Source: Marinobacter sp.
Lineage (GTDB): Bacteria; Pseudomonadota; Gammaproteobacteria; Pseudomonadales; Oleiphilaceae
Length of the DNA stretch: 64,000 nt
Reading direction: 5' to 3'
NCBI GenBank assembly: GCA_018402255.1
Contig: JAGYIS010000004.1
Coordinates: forward strand, 248,001 to 312,000
Position numbers and translations under genes: made by a program. Numbering within the stretch: the stretch's first letter is position 1; every line of letters begins with the position of its first letter. Below, one piece after another: positions 37,444 through 47,753 of the stretch. The notes below the pieces were generated by a model. It was not told where the DNA came from. It did not search any database and was given only the letters and a program-made list of their open reading frames with translations.

Positions 37444-37460
37444 TGCTTTATGGTGGTGCA
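37444..37460. promoter_or_regulatory. NtrC-type site 3 upstream of glnA
   Basis: TGCTTTATGGTGGTGCA has a perfect right half (GGTGCA) and a poor left half, 9 of 12 in all. It is 31 bases from site 2, about three helical turns, so cooperative binding is possible. Confidence 0.4.
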
Positions 37461-37496
37461 ATGTGCGATTGGTTACATATTAGGCACTATTCTTCA

Positions 37497-37525
37497 TATT
37501 AACGTCATGGACTTTTCGATATACT
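37497..37525 (+). promoter_or_regulatory. Possible sigma-70 promoter for typA
   Basis: TATACT (37520-37525) is a good -10 element 31 bases before the typA start. The hexamer 17 bases upstream, TATTAA, is a weak -35. The 394-base gap between glnA and typA otherwise holds only the glnA control region. Confidence 0.35.
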
Positions 37526-37556
37526 GCGCGCCGCTAAATTCTGCAGGATACCCGTT

Positions 37557-39368
37557 GTGATTGATAAGCTTAGAAACGTTGCCATTATTGCCCACGTAGA
37601 CCACGGTAAGACCACCCTGGTTGACCAGTTGCTGCGCCAGTCCGGTACCTTGGACCGTAAAGAGCTCGAGAGCGAGCGCGTTATGGATTCCAACGACCAG
37701 GAAAAAGAGCGCGGCATCACCATTCTGGCGAAGAACACCGCGCTGAAATGGAAGGACTACGACATCAACATCGTGGACACCCCGGGGCACGCGGATTTTG
37801 GTGGCGAAGTTGAGCGAGTCATGAGCATGGTAGACAGCGTGCTGCTGGTGGTTGATTCCATCGACGGCCCGATGCCGCAAACCCGCTTTGTTACCCAGAA
37901 AGCCTTTGCAGCCGGCCTGCGCCCGATCGTTGTGGTCAACAAAATTGATCGCCCGGGTGCTCGCCCGGATTGGGTTGTGGATCAGGTGTTCGACCTGTTT
38001 GACAACCTGGGTGCCACTGACGAACAGCTGGACTTCCCGATCGTGTTCGCCAGTGCCCTGAACGGCATCGCCGGCATGGATCACGAAGATCTGCAAGATA
38101 ATATGGATGCCGTGTTCCAGGCCATCGTTGATCACGTGCCCGCGCCAGACGTGGATCCGGATGGCCCGTTCCAGATGCAGATTTCCCAGCTGGACTACAA
38201 CAGCTTTCTGGGCGTTATCGGTATCGGCCGTATCGCTCGCGGCAAAGTAAAAACCAATACCCCGGTTGCCGCCATCGGTGCTGACGGTAAAAAGCGCAAC
38301 GGTCGTATCCTCAAGATCATGGGCCACTCCGGCCTGCAGCGTGTTGAAGTTGAGCAGGCCCAGGCTGGCGACATCGTGTGCATCAGTGGTCTGGACCAGC
38401 TTTTTATCTCCGACACGCTGTGTGATCCGAGCAACGTAGAAGCGCTGCCGCCACTGACCGTGGATGAGCCGACCGTTTCCATGACCTTCCAGGTCAACGA
38501 TTCGCCGTTCGCCGGTAAAGAAGGCAAGTACGTCACCAGCCGCAACATCAAAGAGCGCCTGGAAAAAGAGCTTCTGCACAACGTGGCGCTGCGCGTTGAA
38601 GAAGGCGAATCTGCGGACAAGTTCAAAGTCTCTGGTCGTGGCGAGCTGCACCTGTCGGTGTTGATCGAAAACATGCGTCGTGAGAACTTCGAGCTGGCCG
38701 TGGGCCGCCCGGTTGTGGTGATCAAGGAAGTCGACGGTGTTAAGCAAGAGCCGTACGAAAACGTGATCGTCGACATCGAAGAGCAGCATCAGGGCCCGAT
38801 CATGGAGCAGATGGGCCTGCGTCGCGGCGATATGACCAACATGATCCCTGATGGCAAAGGTCGCATGCGCCTGGAATACACCATTCCTGCCCGTGGTCTG
38901 ATCGGCTTCCGGAATACCTTCCTGACCATGACCTCGGGCACCGGTATTCTGACCTCCACCTTCAGCCACTACGGCCCGATCAAACTGGGTGATGTCACCA
39001 GTCGCCAGAATGGCGTGATCGTGTCTATGGCGACCGGCACAGCATTGACCTACTCGCTGGAAACCCTGCAGAGTCGTGGCAAGCTGTTCCTGGATCCTGG
39101 CCAGGACATTTATGAAGGCCAGTTGTGTGGTATCCACAGTCGCGATAACGATCTGGTGGTTAACCCGACCAAGGGCAAGAAACTGGACAACATGCGTGCC
39201 TCCGGCAAGGACGAAGTGATCGCCCTGGTACCGCCCATCAAGTTCACGCTTGAGCAGGCGCTGGAGTTTATTGACGACGACGAGCTGGTAGAAGTGACGC
39301 CCAAGTCGATCCGTCTGCGCAAGAAACTGCTGACCGAGAACGAGCGTAAGCGCGCCGGTAAGAAGTAA
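37557..39368 (+). CDS. typA: Ribosome-associated translational GTPase TypA/BipA
   Basis: 603 residues from GTG 37557 ([21 protein letters not shown]); CAGGATACCCGTT before it. GTPase motifs [24 protein letters not shown] and NKID are intact, followed by domains II, III and V and the BipA-specific C-terminal domain (ALIGFRN-like [18 protein letters not shown], then [16 protein letters not shown]). It acts in 50S assembly and stress or cold adaptation. A 12-pair hairpin lies after its stop. Confidence 0.96.
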   Translation: MIDKLRNVAIIAHVDHGKTTLVDQLLRQSGTLDRKELESERVMDSNDQEKERGITILAKNTALKWKDYDINIVDTPGHADFGGEVERVMSMVDSVLLVVDSIDGPMPQTRFVTQKAFAAGLRPIVVVNKIDRPGARPDWVVDQVFDLFDNLGATDEQLDFPIVFASALNGIAGMDHEDLQDNMDAVFQAIVDHVPAPDVDPDGPFQMQISQLDYNSFLGVIGIGRIARGKVKTNTPVAAIGADGKKRNGRILKIMGHSGLQRVEVEQAQAGDIVCISGLDQLFISDTLCDPSNVEALPPLTVDEPTVSMTFQVNDSPFAGKEGKYVTSRNIKERLEKELLHNVALRVEEGESADKFKVSGRGELHLSVLIENMRRENFELAVGRPVVVIKEVDGVKQEPYENVIVDIEEQHQGPIMEQMGLRRGDMTNMIPDGKGRMRLEYTIPARGLIGFRNTFLTMTSGTGILTSTFSHYGPIKLGDVTSRQNGVIVSMATGTALTYSLETLQSRGKLFLDPGQDIYEGQLCGIHSRDNDLVVNPTKGKKLDNMRASGKDEVIALVPPIKFTLEQALEFIDDDELVEVTPKSIRLRKKLLTENERKRAGKK

Positions 39369-39381
39369 AAACTGTTTGGTC

Positions 39382-39409
39382 CCGTACAACACGGCCTCGT
39401 GTTGTACGG
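39382..39409 (+). terminator. Hairpin after typA without a T tract
   Basis: CCGTACAACACG-GCCT-CGTGTTGTACGG is a perfect 12-pair stem 13 bases after the typA stop. Neither strand has a run of T after it, so it may act as a 3'-end stabiliser or a Rho-linked end more than as an intrinsic terminator. Confidence 0.5.
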
Positions 39410-39515
39410 ACCGGCATCGGTCATTGCTCTGATTTTGCGATAATCCTCAAACCCTTCCGTGATTCTCTCCGTTAATCTCAGCTAGACTACCGTTACCCCT
39501 GAAACGGAGTTCGCC

Positions 39516-40478
39516 ATGCTGACGCTCTATCCTGATATCCAGCCTTACGCCCGTCACCACCTTGCCGTGGATGAGCCCCATGAGCTGTACCTGGAAGAAT
39601 CCGGCAACTCGGAGGGTATTCCGGTACTGGTGGTGCATGGCGGCCCTGGGGGCGGCTGTGAGGACTACCATCGTCGTTTTTTTGATGCCGAGCGTTTCCG
39701 GATCATTCTCATGGACCAGCGCGGCGCTGGGCGTTCAACGCCGTTAGCGGAGTTGATGGGTAACAGTACCGATAAGCTGGTTCAGGATATGGAAACGGTC
39801 CGTCAGTTTCTCGGTATTGACCGTTGGCTGCTGTTTGGCGGCAGCTGGGGCTCCACGCTCAGTCTGGTCTATGCCCAGTGCCATCCGGACCAGGTTTTGG
39901 GATTGGTGTTACGGGGTATCTTTCTGTGCCGACCCAGAGATATTCAGTGGTTCTATCAGGAAGGTGCCAGCCGGGTATTTCCGGATTACTGGCAGGACTT
40001 TCTGTCGCCGATACCGGAGGCCGAGCGTGGCGATATGGTATCGGCCTATTACCGCCGGCTGACCAGCGCCAACGAGCTGGAACAGATTCAGGCAGCGAAG
40101 GCCTGGTCAATCTGGGAAGGCCGTTGTGCCACCTTGCACCCCAACCCCAAGGTGGTTGAGCATTTTGGCCACCCGCACGTGGCTATTGCTCTGGCCCGTA
40201 TTGAATGCCATTACTTTATGAATCAGGCTTTTCTCGAACCGGATCAGATCATCCGTGATGCCAAAGCGCTCGCCGCCATTCCAGGCATTATCGTTCACGG
40301 CCGGTACGACATGGTGTGCCCGCTCGACAACGCTCTGGCGTTGAGTCATGCCTGGCCAGAAGCGGACCTTCGAATTATTCGAGAGGCTGGGCATTCGGCC
40401 TCTGAACCCGCTATTGTTGATGCCCTCATGCACGCCGTTGAAGAAGTCATTTCCAACGCGAATCCCACGGCTGGGTGA
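39516..40478 (+). CDS. pip: Proline iminopeptidase
   Basis: 320 residues, alpha/beta hydrolase of peptidase family S33, releasing N-terminal proline from peptides in the cytoplasm. Motifs: VVHGGPGGG oxyanion loop (about 41-49), GGSWGSTLSL with the nucleophile Ser near residue 112, the acid in GRYDMVCP near 266, and the His in AGHSASEP near 294. The length fits the family. The gene has GAAACGGAGTTCGCC before its ATG. Confidence 0.93.
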   Translation: MLTLYPDIQPYARHHLAVDEPHELYLEESGNSEGIPVLVVHGGPGGGCEDYHRRFFDAERFRIILMDQRGAGRSTPLAELMGNSTDKLVQDMETVRQFLGIDRWLLFGGSWGSTLSLVYAQCHPDQVLGLVLRGIFLCRPRDIQWFYQEGASRVFPDYWQDFLSPIPEAERGDMVSAYYRRLTSANELEQIQAAKAWSIWEGRCATLHPNPKVVEHFGHPHVAIALARIECHYFMNQAFLEPDQIIRDAKALAAIPGIIVHGRYDMVCPLDNALALSHAWPEADLRIIREAGHSASEPAIVDALMHAVEEVISNANPTAG

Positions 40479-40585
40479 TTAAGTGCCAGTTTCTTGATGT
40501 GAGGGGTTGCGGCCCGTGATGGGCGCCGATACACTCTCGCTCGATATTTAATAATAACCCTCGAAGATGTTTATCAAGGGACTGA

Positions 40586-41066
40586 ATGAAAGGACTTATC
40601 CAGCGCGTCTCGGAAGCCAGCGTGACGGTCAATAGCCGGCAAATTGCCAGCATTGGCCCAGGGCTTCTGTTGTTGCTTGGTGTTGAAAAGGACGACTCTG
40701 TTGATGAGGCAAGGGAACTGTGCCGAAAAATTCTCTCCTACCGGGTATTCCCCGACGAGCAAGGCCGGATGAACGTAAACGTTCAGGACTCCGGTGGCTC
40801 GATGCTCATTGTTCCACAGTTCACTCTTGCTGCAGACACCCGTTCTGGTACTCGCCCTGGATTCTCCCTGGCGGCTGCGCCGGAGCGGGCGAATGCGCTG
40901 TATCGTGAGTTTGTCTCAGAGGCCGGTAGCTCGTTTGGGTGTCGGGCGCGTGGGTGAGGGGGAGTTTGGTGCTGACATGAAAGTGGCACTGGTTAATGAC
41001 GGTCCGGTCACTTTTTTGTTGGAGGCGCGCAAGAAATGCGCAGAAAACATTAACGCACCGAAATGA
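40586..41066 (+). pseudogene. dtd: D-aminoacyl-tRNA deacylase, frameshifted in a G run
   Basis: The first 115 residues ([21 protein letters not shown], then [24 protein letters not shown]) are typical DTD, which clears D-amino acids from tRNA. The frame is then lost at SSFG and the conserved end, [25 protein letters not shown], lies in another frame. Removing one G from GGG at 40937-40939 gives [16 protein letters not shown] and a protein of about 160 residues. Overcalled G is the likely cause; otherwise the C-terminal GPVT loop of the active site would be missing. Confidence 0.85.
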
Positions 41067-41543
41067 TGCTTGCGGCGATAGGCTGCGCTGTCGTGGTGCT
41101 TTATTGGTGCGCTTCGATTTGGACGAAAGTTGGGTGGTTCAGGCTTTGGTTTTTCAAGATGCTGTTTTTTAAGGAAATTGCTCTTATTGGTCTTGAATTT
41201 GATTGACCCGGTTCTGAGTCTCGTGAAGTATTTGAGGTATAAGTGCTTGCCTTTCAGGTGCAAAAAAGGCTAAAAAACGCACATTAAGTATTTGCAAAAA
41301 CTGATTCAGTGTATTAAAAAAGGACCATTACTTAGCGCTTTAAGAAAGTCGCGTAAGTGATTGAGATTGAAGGTTCGGCAACTTTGTTGAGCCAAACAAA
41401 AAGAAAAAAAGTCGTTACCCGCAAGAAATGAAAGGGAAGCGATCAGGAGTCCGGCAAAAGCAGCCAAAGCTGTTTTGTCAGCAAAAAATCGGGATTTAGA
41501 ACCCGTCGCAAAACCTGAGTTAACTCAAAAAGGAAGACGCAAC
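41067..41543. other. Gene-free 477-base porin leader region
   Basis: No open frame with coding features is seen. The stretch is richer in A and T than its surroundings. It has CGCACCGAAATGATGCT (41054-41070, overlapping the dtd end), 9 of 12 to the NtrC consensus, and TGGTGCTTTAT at 41094-41104, identical to 11 bases of the glnA enhancer at 37441-37451. No sigma-54 promoter with correct spacing was found. The porin ribosome binding site AAAGGAAGACGCAAC ends it. Confidence 0.45.
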
Positions 41544-42521
41544 ATGAAAAAAACTATCCTTGCTTCTGCTATCGCAGCCGCAACCTTCTCTGGCGCTGTC
41601 ATGGCTCAGGAAAGCAACCTGCCGACCGTTTACGGTAACATCCAGTATGCGATCGCACACGACAACATCGATGGTGGTCCATCTTCCATTGAACATTTCG
41701 ATAACGGCTCAACTCTGGGTGTAACGCACGAACACCAGATTGCCCCTGGCATTACCGGCTTCTTCAAGATTGAGCTGGAAGGCATCAATGCAGACGACAA
41801 GAGCGCGAGCAATGGTATTGATGGCCTCGACGAGGCTTACATTGGTATCAAAGGCGACAGCTTCGGTCAGCTGTGGGTTGGTTCCGACGACTCTACATAC
41901 GAGCGCGCTGTTGAAGAAATTGCACAGTTCTATGAAGTGGCCACTCTGAGCCGTGGCGTTGACTACACCACCGGCGAAGGCGACCTGGTTCAGTACATGT
42001 CTCCTTCTTTCGGCGGTCTGACCGTTTGGGGTGCTGTTCAGATTAATGGCGACAACGATACCAAGGGCGGCAGCGACAAGTCTTATCCTTACCAGTTGGC
42101 GGCAGTATACGCGGTTGATGCCTTGGAGCTGGCAGTGGCCATGGACTCTAACGACACCAGCGACGGCGACAACGAAAACACTTACGGTCTTCGTGCCAGC
42201 TACAACCTGGACAGCTTGCGTCTGACGGGTGAATTCCATACTCGTAAAGACTCCGAAGATACTTTCGGCCTCATGGGTGTTTACACTCTGGGTAAAAACC
42301 AGTTTGCACTGTCTTACGAGCTGACTGATTTCGACAATGGTGACAAAGCTGACACCATTACTCTGCAAGCTCTGCACAACTTGTCTGATCACATGTACGT
42401 TTACTTCGAAGGCTACCTTGGTGGCGGTGATGACGTATACGAGTACACAGACTCACTCGGCAATCAGGCCGTCAGTGATGAGCGTTCCATTGCTTCTGTT
42501 GGTGCAGTCTACTACTTCTGA
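41544..42521 (+). CDS. Outer-membrane general porin
   Basis: 325 residues from ATG 41544. The signal peptide MKKTILASAIAAATFSGAVMA is followed by QESNLPTVYGNIQYAIAHDN, a typical first strand of Gram-negative general porins, and the protein ends in Phe (AVYYF), the signal for BAM insertion. Many Asp and Gly residues and alternating strands fit a 16-strand trimeric porin. Other in-frame start at 41475 adds a hydrophilic stretch before the signal and is rejected. A strong terminator follows. Confidence 0.9.
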   Translation: MKKTILASAIAAATFSGAVMAQESNLPTVYGNIQYAIAHDNIDGGPSSIEHFDNGSTLGVTHEHQIAPGITGFFKIELEGINADDKSASNGIDGLDEAYIGIKGDSFGQLWVGSDDSTYERAVEEIAQFYEVATLSRGVDYTTGEGDLVQYMSPSFGGLTVWGAVQINGDNDTKGGSDKSYPYQLAAVYAVDALELAVAMDSNDTSDGDNENTYGLRASYNLDSLRLTGEFHTRKDSEDTFGLMGVYTLGKNQFALSYELTDFDNGDKADTITLQALHNLSDHMYVYFEGYLGGGDDVYEYTDSLGNQAVSDERSIASVGAVYYF

Positions 42522-42557
42522 TCAGCCCACAAGCTAATCAGCTAGTACGGTAGTATC

Positions 42558-42587
42558 AAAAGCCGGTGACTCAGGTCACCGGCTTTT
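42558..42587 (+). terminator. Intrinsic terminator after the porin gene
   Basis: AAAAGCCGGTGAC-TCAG-GTCACCGGCTTTT is a 13-pair stem with a four-base loop and a T run of four, 36 bases after the porin stop. It isolates the porin transcript from the CYTH gene. Confidence 0.88.
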
Positions 42588-42623
42588 GTATGTTAGGGCT
42601 CCTGATATTCTCCGGAGCATGAC

Positions 42624-43487
42624 ATGGCCACAGAGCTTGAAATAAAACTGACCCTCTCTCCAGAAGCCCAGGCCAGGGCTGTCGATTGGTTGCTGGCACA
42701 ACCTCAGGCCACTCAAGGCCCTCGAAAAGAACTCGTCAACCGCTACTACGACACCGCCGATGCCGCCCTGAACCGGGCTCGGGCCGCCCTTCGTGTGCGC
42801 CAGGCCAGTGATCGCTACATCCAGACTCTGAAAACCCAGGGTGAATTCGTCGAAGGTGCCCACCGCCGGCAGGAATGGGAATGGCCATTGTCTGGCCCTG
42901 AACTGGACTTGTCATTGCTTGATCAAACCCCACTCAGTGATCATCTTGACCTGACCCAGCTGCAACTGGCGTTTGAAACCAACTTCACCCGTCAGGTCAT
43001 CATGCTGCACACCACCGAGGCGGTGATTGAAGTTGCGGTGGATTCCGGTGAGGTTGTCGGTGGTGGCCAGGTCAGGCCATTACACGAAGTGGAGTTCGAG
43101 CTTAAAGAGGGTCAATCGGAAGCATTGATGGTCTGGTCCAGGGCTCTGGCCCGGGAGGTTCCGGTATTTCTCAATCTGGTCAGCAAAGCCGAGCAGGGGT
43201 ATCACCTTGCAGGCATTTATCAGCCTGAATGTTTTGACGGTGATGAGGCGTTGTCTGTTACCGGATTTCTGCACCAACTGAGTCTTGCCTGGCTTCTGCA
43301 GGAACCCGTGACCTTCGCCGATAGGGCATTGGTGCAAGTCGGCCAGGCTGCCACGCAAGGCGGCACGCAGGCGATCTGGGAGAAACTGCAGTCAGCCTTT
43401 GCCGATGGGCTGACTGTGCCGGACCTGGTTCAGCGTGTTCCGCGCCTGGGCGAGTTACAGCTGGCGCTGGCCTCAACTAAAGGCTGA
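42624..43487 (+). CDS. CYTH domain phosphatase (inorganic triphosphatase-like)
   Basis: 287 residues starting MATELEIKLTL, the ExExK motif of the CYTH tunnel fold. Basic and acidic residues of the tunnel (RYYDTAD, LRVRQA, QTLKTQGE, HRRQEWEW) are in place up to about residue 200; the rest is a short helical region, not the full CHAD domain. E. coli YgiF is the nearest well-studied type and hydrolyses triphosphate. The gene is convergent to the channel gene at 43512. Confidence 0.85.
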   Translation: MATELEIKLTLSPEAQARAVDWLLAQPQATQGPRKELVNRYYDTADAALNRARAALRVRQASDRYIQTLKTQGEFVEGAHRRQEWEWPLSGPELDLSLLDQTPLSDHLDLTQLQLAFETNFTRQVIMLHTTEAVIEVAVDSGEVVGGGQVRPLHEVEFELKEGQSEALMVWSRALAREVPVFLNLVSKAEQGYHLAGIYQPECFDGDEALSVTGFLHQLSLAWLLQEPVTFADRALVQVGQAATQGGTQAIWEKLQSAFADGLTVPDLVQRVPRLGELQLALASTKG

Positions 43488-43511
43488 AAAAGACCGCATC
43501 CAGACGCGGTA

Positions 43512-44690
43512 TCAGTCAGTCTGCTCCTGGGTATCCGTTGTGCCGTTTTTTGCTTTGCTGTGATCTTGAAGCTCGCGCCATTGCTTGAGAAATGCGCGAT
43601 AACGTTCCAGAGCCTCTTCAACAACCGAGACCTCCGGGGTATCGGTTGAGCGTACCAGTACAATCAGCCCCTTACCTTCCACTTCTTTGTTGGTGTCCGG
43701 GTGGCAGATGACTTCGTTGTCATGATCGATATAGGCCAGCGCAGTGCCAATGCCGTGGCGTACCAGGGCGCTTACTATGTCAGCCCAGATCAGGTCGTCC
43801 AGTTCCAGGTCGTAGCGGTGAGGATGATCGCGCTCGTAGTTGAACATATCTTCCAGCACTTTCTCGGAGCCAGGGGCGACCACGGCGCGCACCATGATTT
43901 CAGGATAGGTGCGCACCGGGCGAATGATGGTGCGCACGCCCAGTGCCTTGAATCGATCCCGGTTGTGGTCGCTGACACACTCGACGGTGGTGCGGCCGGC
44001 CAGGTTGGATTCGGTCAGCCGGTGGGCAATGTCGAAGGTCAGGCTGTCCGAGAACGGGTCCGTCTCGTCCGCCGCCAGTACGATGATGTGCCTGGCGCTG
44101 CCGGCGTGCACCGCTTTGAGTGCTTCCGGGTCGTTGCCGGTGCCATGGAAGTGCACCACACCGCTGTCAGCCAGTTCCACCGGCAAACCGCCGGGAAACT
44201 GCCGGGTCAGTATGATGATGGGTACCGTGTGGTACTCCGGCACCGAGCGGATTTGGGAGGCAAAGCGCATGAAATACTGCTCTCCTCCGCTGCGAGGGGT
44301 GTTGATGATCACGATGTGCTCGTTCATTTTGTAGATCCAGCGTCCGGTCAGGATTCGTTCACGGCGGTAAAAACGGAACTCGATGTAGTCGCTGACGATC
44401 AGCGTCAGCAGGGTAATAGCGGTCACAAACATCAGCGCGATGGTGCTGAGGCGACCGATCACCGTTTCGGGGGCGTAATCACCGTAGCCAACGGTGACCA
44501 GGGTCGTCATGGTTAGCCAGATGGCTTCAAGCAGTGATAGCGGCTCGACCGCCCAGATGATGAGCACCTGGGTGACCAGCAAGCAGGCAAGGATGGTGAA
44601 CAGGCGCCGAATCCGGCTGCGAATGAGGCCCCCCATAGGGAGATGTGACTGGGCATGCTCAGGATTGAGCGGGCGGCGGTTGCGCATCAT
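43512..44690 (-). CDS. Potassium channel with TrkA-N (RCK) domains
   Basis: 392 residues. Two membrane segments flank the pore loop LTMTTLVTVGYGDYAPE, whose TVGYGD is the K+ selectivity filter (about residues 63-73). A Rossmann-type RCK domain follows from near 125 (HIVIINTPRSGGEQ) and a second C-terminal part ends at 392. This is the MthK/Kch layout. It is divergent from glnE across 80 bases. Ligand for the RCK domain is unknown. Confidence 0.88.
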   Translation of the reverse strand: MMRNRRPLNPEHAQSHLPMGGLIRSRIRRLFTILACLLVTQVLIIWAVEPLSLLEAIWLTMTTLVTVGYGDYAPETVIGRLSTIALMFVTAITLLTLIVSDYIEFRFYRRERILTGRWIYKMNEHIVIINTPRSGGEQYFMRFASQIRSVPEYHTVPIIILTRQFPGGLPVELADSGVVHFHGTGNDPEALKAVHAGSARHIIVLAADETDPFSDSLTFDIAHRLTESNLAGRTTVECVSDHNRDRFKALGVRTIIRPVRTYPEIMVRAVVAPGSEKVLEDMFNYERDHPHRYDLELDDLIWADIVSALVRHGIGTALAYIDHDNEVICHPDTNKEVEGKGLIVLVRSTDTPEVSVVEEALERYRAFLKQWRELQDHSKAKNGTTDTQEQTD

Positions 44691-44770
44691 AGAGTGGGGT
44701 TGCCTGTTCAGTCCTTGGCGAGTTCGTTATACAGTAACCGAAATATATCAGAGAGACAGGGGTTTGCGTT

Positions 44771-47677
44771 ATGTCTGAGCCATGGGATTCACTGCCGGCA
44801 GAATTAGCGAATGACGTGTCGGCGTGCTGGGCATCGGTTTTTCCGGAAGGTGTGCCCGATTGGCTGACCACAACCGCTGATCTGTCAGCTCAGGATCTGG
44901 CCGAAGCCCTGAGCCGAAGTCTGTTTTTACGCCAGACCCTGGAGCGCCATGGGGATCAGATTCAGGCCTCGCTGTCAGCGCGGCCGTTGCGCGAGCCAAC
45001 GACAGAATCTTGGCTGGCGGAGCGCTGGGCCTGGTTTTTGGAGAGCGTTGATTCAGAGCCGGCATTGCATGCGGCTTTGCGGCAGTTCCGACGAGAAGCT
45101 CAGTTCCGCATCATCTGGCGGGATCTGATGAAGTGGGCGGATCTTCAGGAAACCATTTCGGCCACCAGTGCGTTCGCGGACATCTGCATTGATGGTGCTC
45201 TGGACTGGCTGTATCGCGACTCCTGCGAAGAATTCGGCACGCCCTGGGGCAAAGATCCCGTCACCGGAGAAGACGCACCCCAAAAAATGGTCGTTCTGGG
45301 TATGGGTAAGCTCGGGGGCGGGAGCTGAACGTGTCTTCGGATATCGACCTGATTTTTGCCTTCCCGGGCAAGGGGGAAACTCGTGGCGGGCGGCGTGCTC
45401 TGGATAATCAGCAGTTCTTCATTCGTCTGGGCCAGAAGCTCATTCAGGCGCTGGACCAGATTACCGCCGATGGCTTTGTGTTCCGGGTCGACATGCGGCT
45501 GCGGCCCTATGGTCAAAGCGGCGCGCTGGCGCTGAGCTTCGCCGCGTTGGAAACCTATTATCAGGATCAGGGCCGGGACTGGGAGCGCTACGCCATGGTG
45601 AAAGCCCGGGTGGTGGCCGGCGACCAGCGAGCAGGGCAGGTGTTGATGGACACCTTGCGCCCCTTTGTATACCGAAAATACGTCGATTTCAGTGCCTTTG
45701 AATCCCTGCGCAGCATGAAGGCGATGATCAGCCGTGAAGTGCGGCGCAAAGGTCTGGAGAACAATATCAAACTCGGCAGCGGCGGCATTCGTGAAATCGA
45801 GTTTGTGGTGCAGGCATTTCAGCTGATTCGGGGCGGCCGGGACCGGGAGCTTCAGCAGCGAGAGTTGCAGATCATCCTGAAAGAGCTGGAAGCGTTGGAG
45901 TTGCTACCGTCGCCGGTGGTGGGGGAGCTGCGTGACGCCTATGTGTTTCTCAGGAATCTTGAGCACGCGTTGCAAGGCCTGGAGGACAAGCAAACCCAGG
46001 TGCTGCCAGAAGATGCCCTGTCGCAGGCCCGTGTCGCCCGGATTATGGGTTATGACGATTGGTCTGCCTGCCAGCAGGCTCTGAGTGATCATCGCCAGCG
46101 GGTGGCAACGCATTTTTCCAACATCATTGCCACAGAAGACAGTGAGCAGGACAGTGCTTCAGGCGTGGAAGACGGTTGGTATGAGCTGTGGCTGGCTGAA
46201 ATGGATGAGCCGACGGCGCTGTCCTGGTTGGCCGAGCAGGGCTTTGAGAACCCCGAGACGAGTTTTAAAAAACTGACAGACCTTCGCACTAGCCGAACCG
46301 TGCAAACGTTGCAGACTCAGGGTCGTCGGCGCTTGAACCAGTTCATGCCTTTATTGCTGAGTGCTCTGACCGAGGTCGATAACGCCTCTGAAACCCTCGA
46401 TCGGACATTGCAGTTGGTGGAGGCCATCCTGCGCCGGACCGCCTATATGGTGTTGTTGCTGGAGAACCCGGGCGCGCTGACTCAGTTGGTGCGTTTGTGC
46501 AGTGATAGCCCCTGGATTGCCAGCTTGCTGGCAGAGTCGCCCCTGCTGCTTGATGAATTGCTCAATGCCGAGAGCCTGTACACGCCGCCGGCCAAAGCGG
46601 AGCTGCAAGACGATCTGCGCCAGCAAATGCTGAGGATTCCGTTTGAGGATCTGGAAGAGCAGATGGAGTCGTTGCGCTATTTCAAAAAGGCCCACGTATT
46701 GCGGGTGGCCGCGTCTGAAATAAAAGGCACCCTGCCGCTGATGAAAGTGAGTGATTACCTCACCTGGATCGCAGAGGTGGTGCTGGATCACGTGGTGGAT
46801 GTGGCGTTTGCCAACCTGGTGAGCCGCCATGGATACCCCCGACGGGCAGACGGCTCCGCCTGCGATACCGACTTTGCCATTATCGGTTATGGCAAGCTCG
46901 GCGGTATTGAGCTGGGTTACACCTCGGATCTTGACCTGGTGTTTGTGCATCAGGCCGATCCGCAGCTGGCCACGGACGGCGACAAACCGATTGATAATGC
47001 GGTGTTCTATACCCGCCTGGGCCAGCGAATTGTCCATATCCTGAGCACGCAAACGCCGTCTGGCCAGCTATACGAAGTGGATATGCGGCTGCGCCCATCT
47101 GGTAATTCCGGTTTGCTGGTCAGCACCCGGCAGTCTTTCGAGAAATATCAGCTCAACGATGCCTGGACCTGGGAGCACCAGGCGCTTGCCAGGGCCCGTG
47201 GCGTTGCCGGTTGCCCGGACACGCTTGGCCGGATTCGAGGCGCTTCGCCACGAGCTGTTGTGCAAGGCCAGAGACAAGACCGCGTTGCGCCAGGAGGTGG
47301 TCGATATGCGTGAGAAAATGCGCGCCAATCTGGGTACTCCGGAGACCAAACAATCGGAGGTGTTCCACATCAAGCACGACCGTGGTGGCATTGTGGATAT
47401 CGAGTTTCTGGTGCAATACCTGATGCTGGCGTGGAGCGGTGAACACCCTGAGCTGACTCAGTGGAGCGATAACATTCGCCAGTTGGAAGAGTTGGGGCGC
47501 GCCGGTGTGCTCGAGGTCGAGGATACTGAAAAGCTGACCGAAGCCTACATTACGCTGCGATCCACCATTCACCGGAGGGCTTTGCAGAACTTGAACAGCC
47601 AGGTTGAGGCCGGCGCATTTTCGGATGAGCGCTGTTACATCAAGGCCATGTGGCAAAAAGTGATGATTGGCGCGTAA
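44771..47677 (+). pseudogene. glnE: Glutamine synthetase adenylyltransferase/deadenylase GlnE, two frameshifts
   Basis: A bifunctional enzyme that adds or removes AMP on GlnA, read here in three frames. Part 1 (44771 on) ends at GMGKLGGGS with TGA 45326-45328; adding one G to GGG at 45320-45322 gives GGGELNVSSDIDLIFAF, the deadenylase motif. Part 2 runs to about 47230 and includes the second active site GYGKLGGIELGYTSDLDLVF. A second shift near 47200-47235 moves to the frame of FEALRHELLCKARDKTALRQ, which ends at 47677. Repaired length is about 968 residues, normal for GlnE. Loss of both in an otherwise free-living cell is unlikely; sequencing error is favoured. Confidence 0.88.
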
Positions 47678-47753
47678 GCGAAATTCAATTCCGGCAGAAT
47701 TTCCTGCTAGAATGCCGGTTCCCTGAAAACCGCTTTGTTAGGAGCAGAACAGA

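Noticed and set aside
37494..39392. A 632-codon open frame on the minus strand over typA
   Set aside because: It is fully antisense to a highly conserved GTPase, has no recognisable motif, and arises from codon bias.
41230..41260. Sigma-54 promoter before the porin (AGGTATAAGTGCTTGC)
   Set aside because: GG and GC are separated by 11 bases in place of 10 and the -24 element lacks TGGC.
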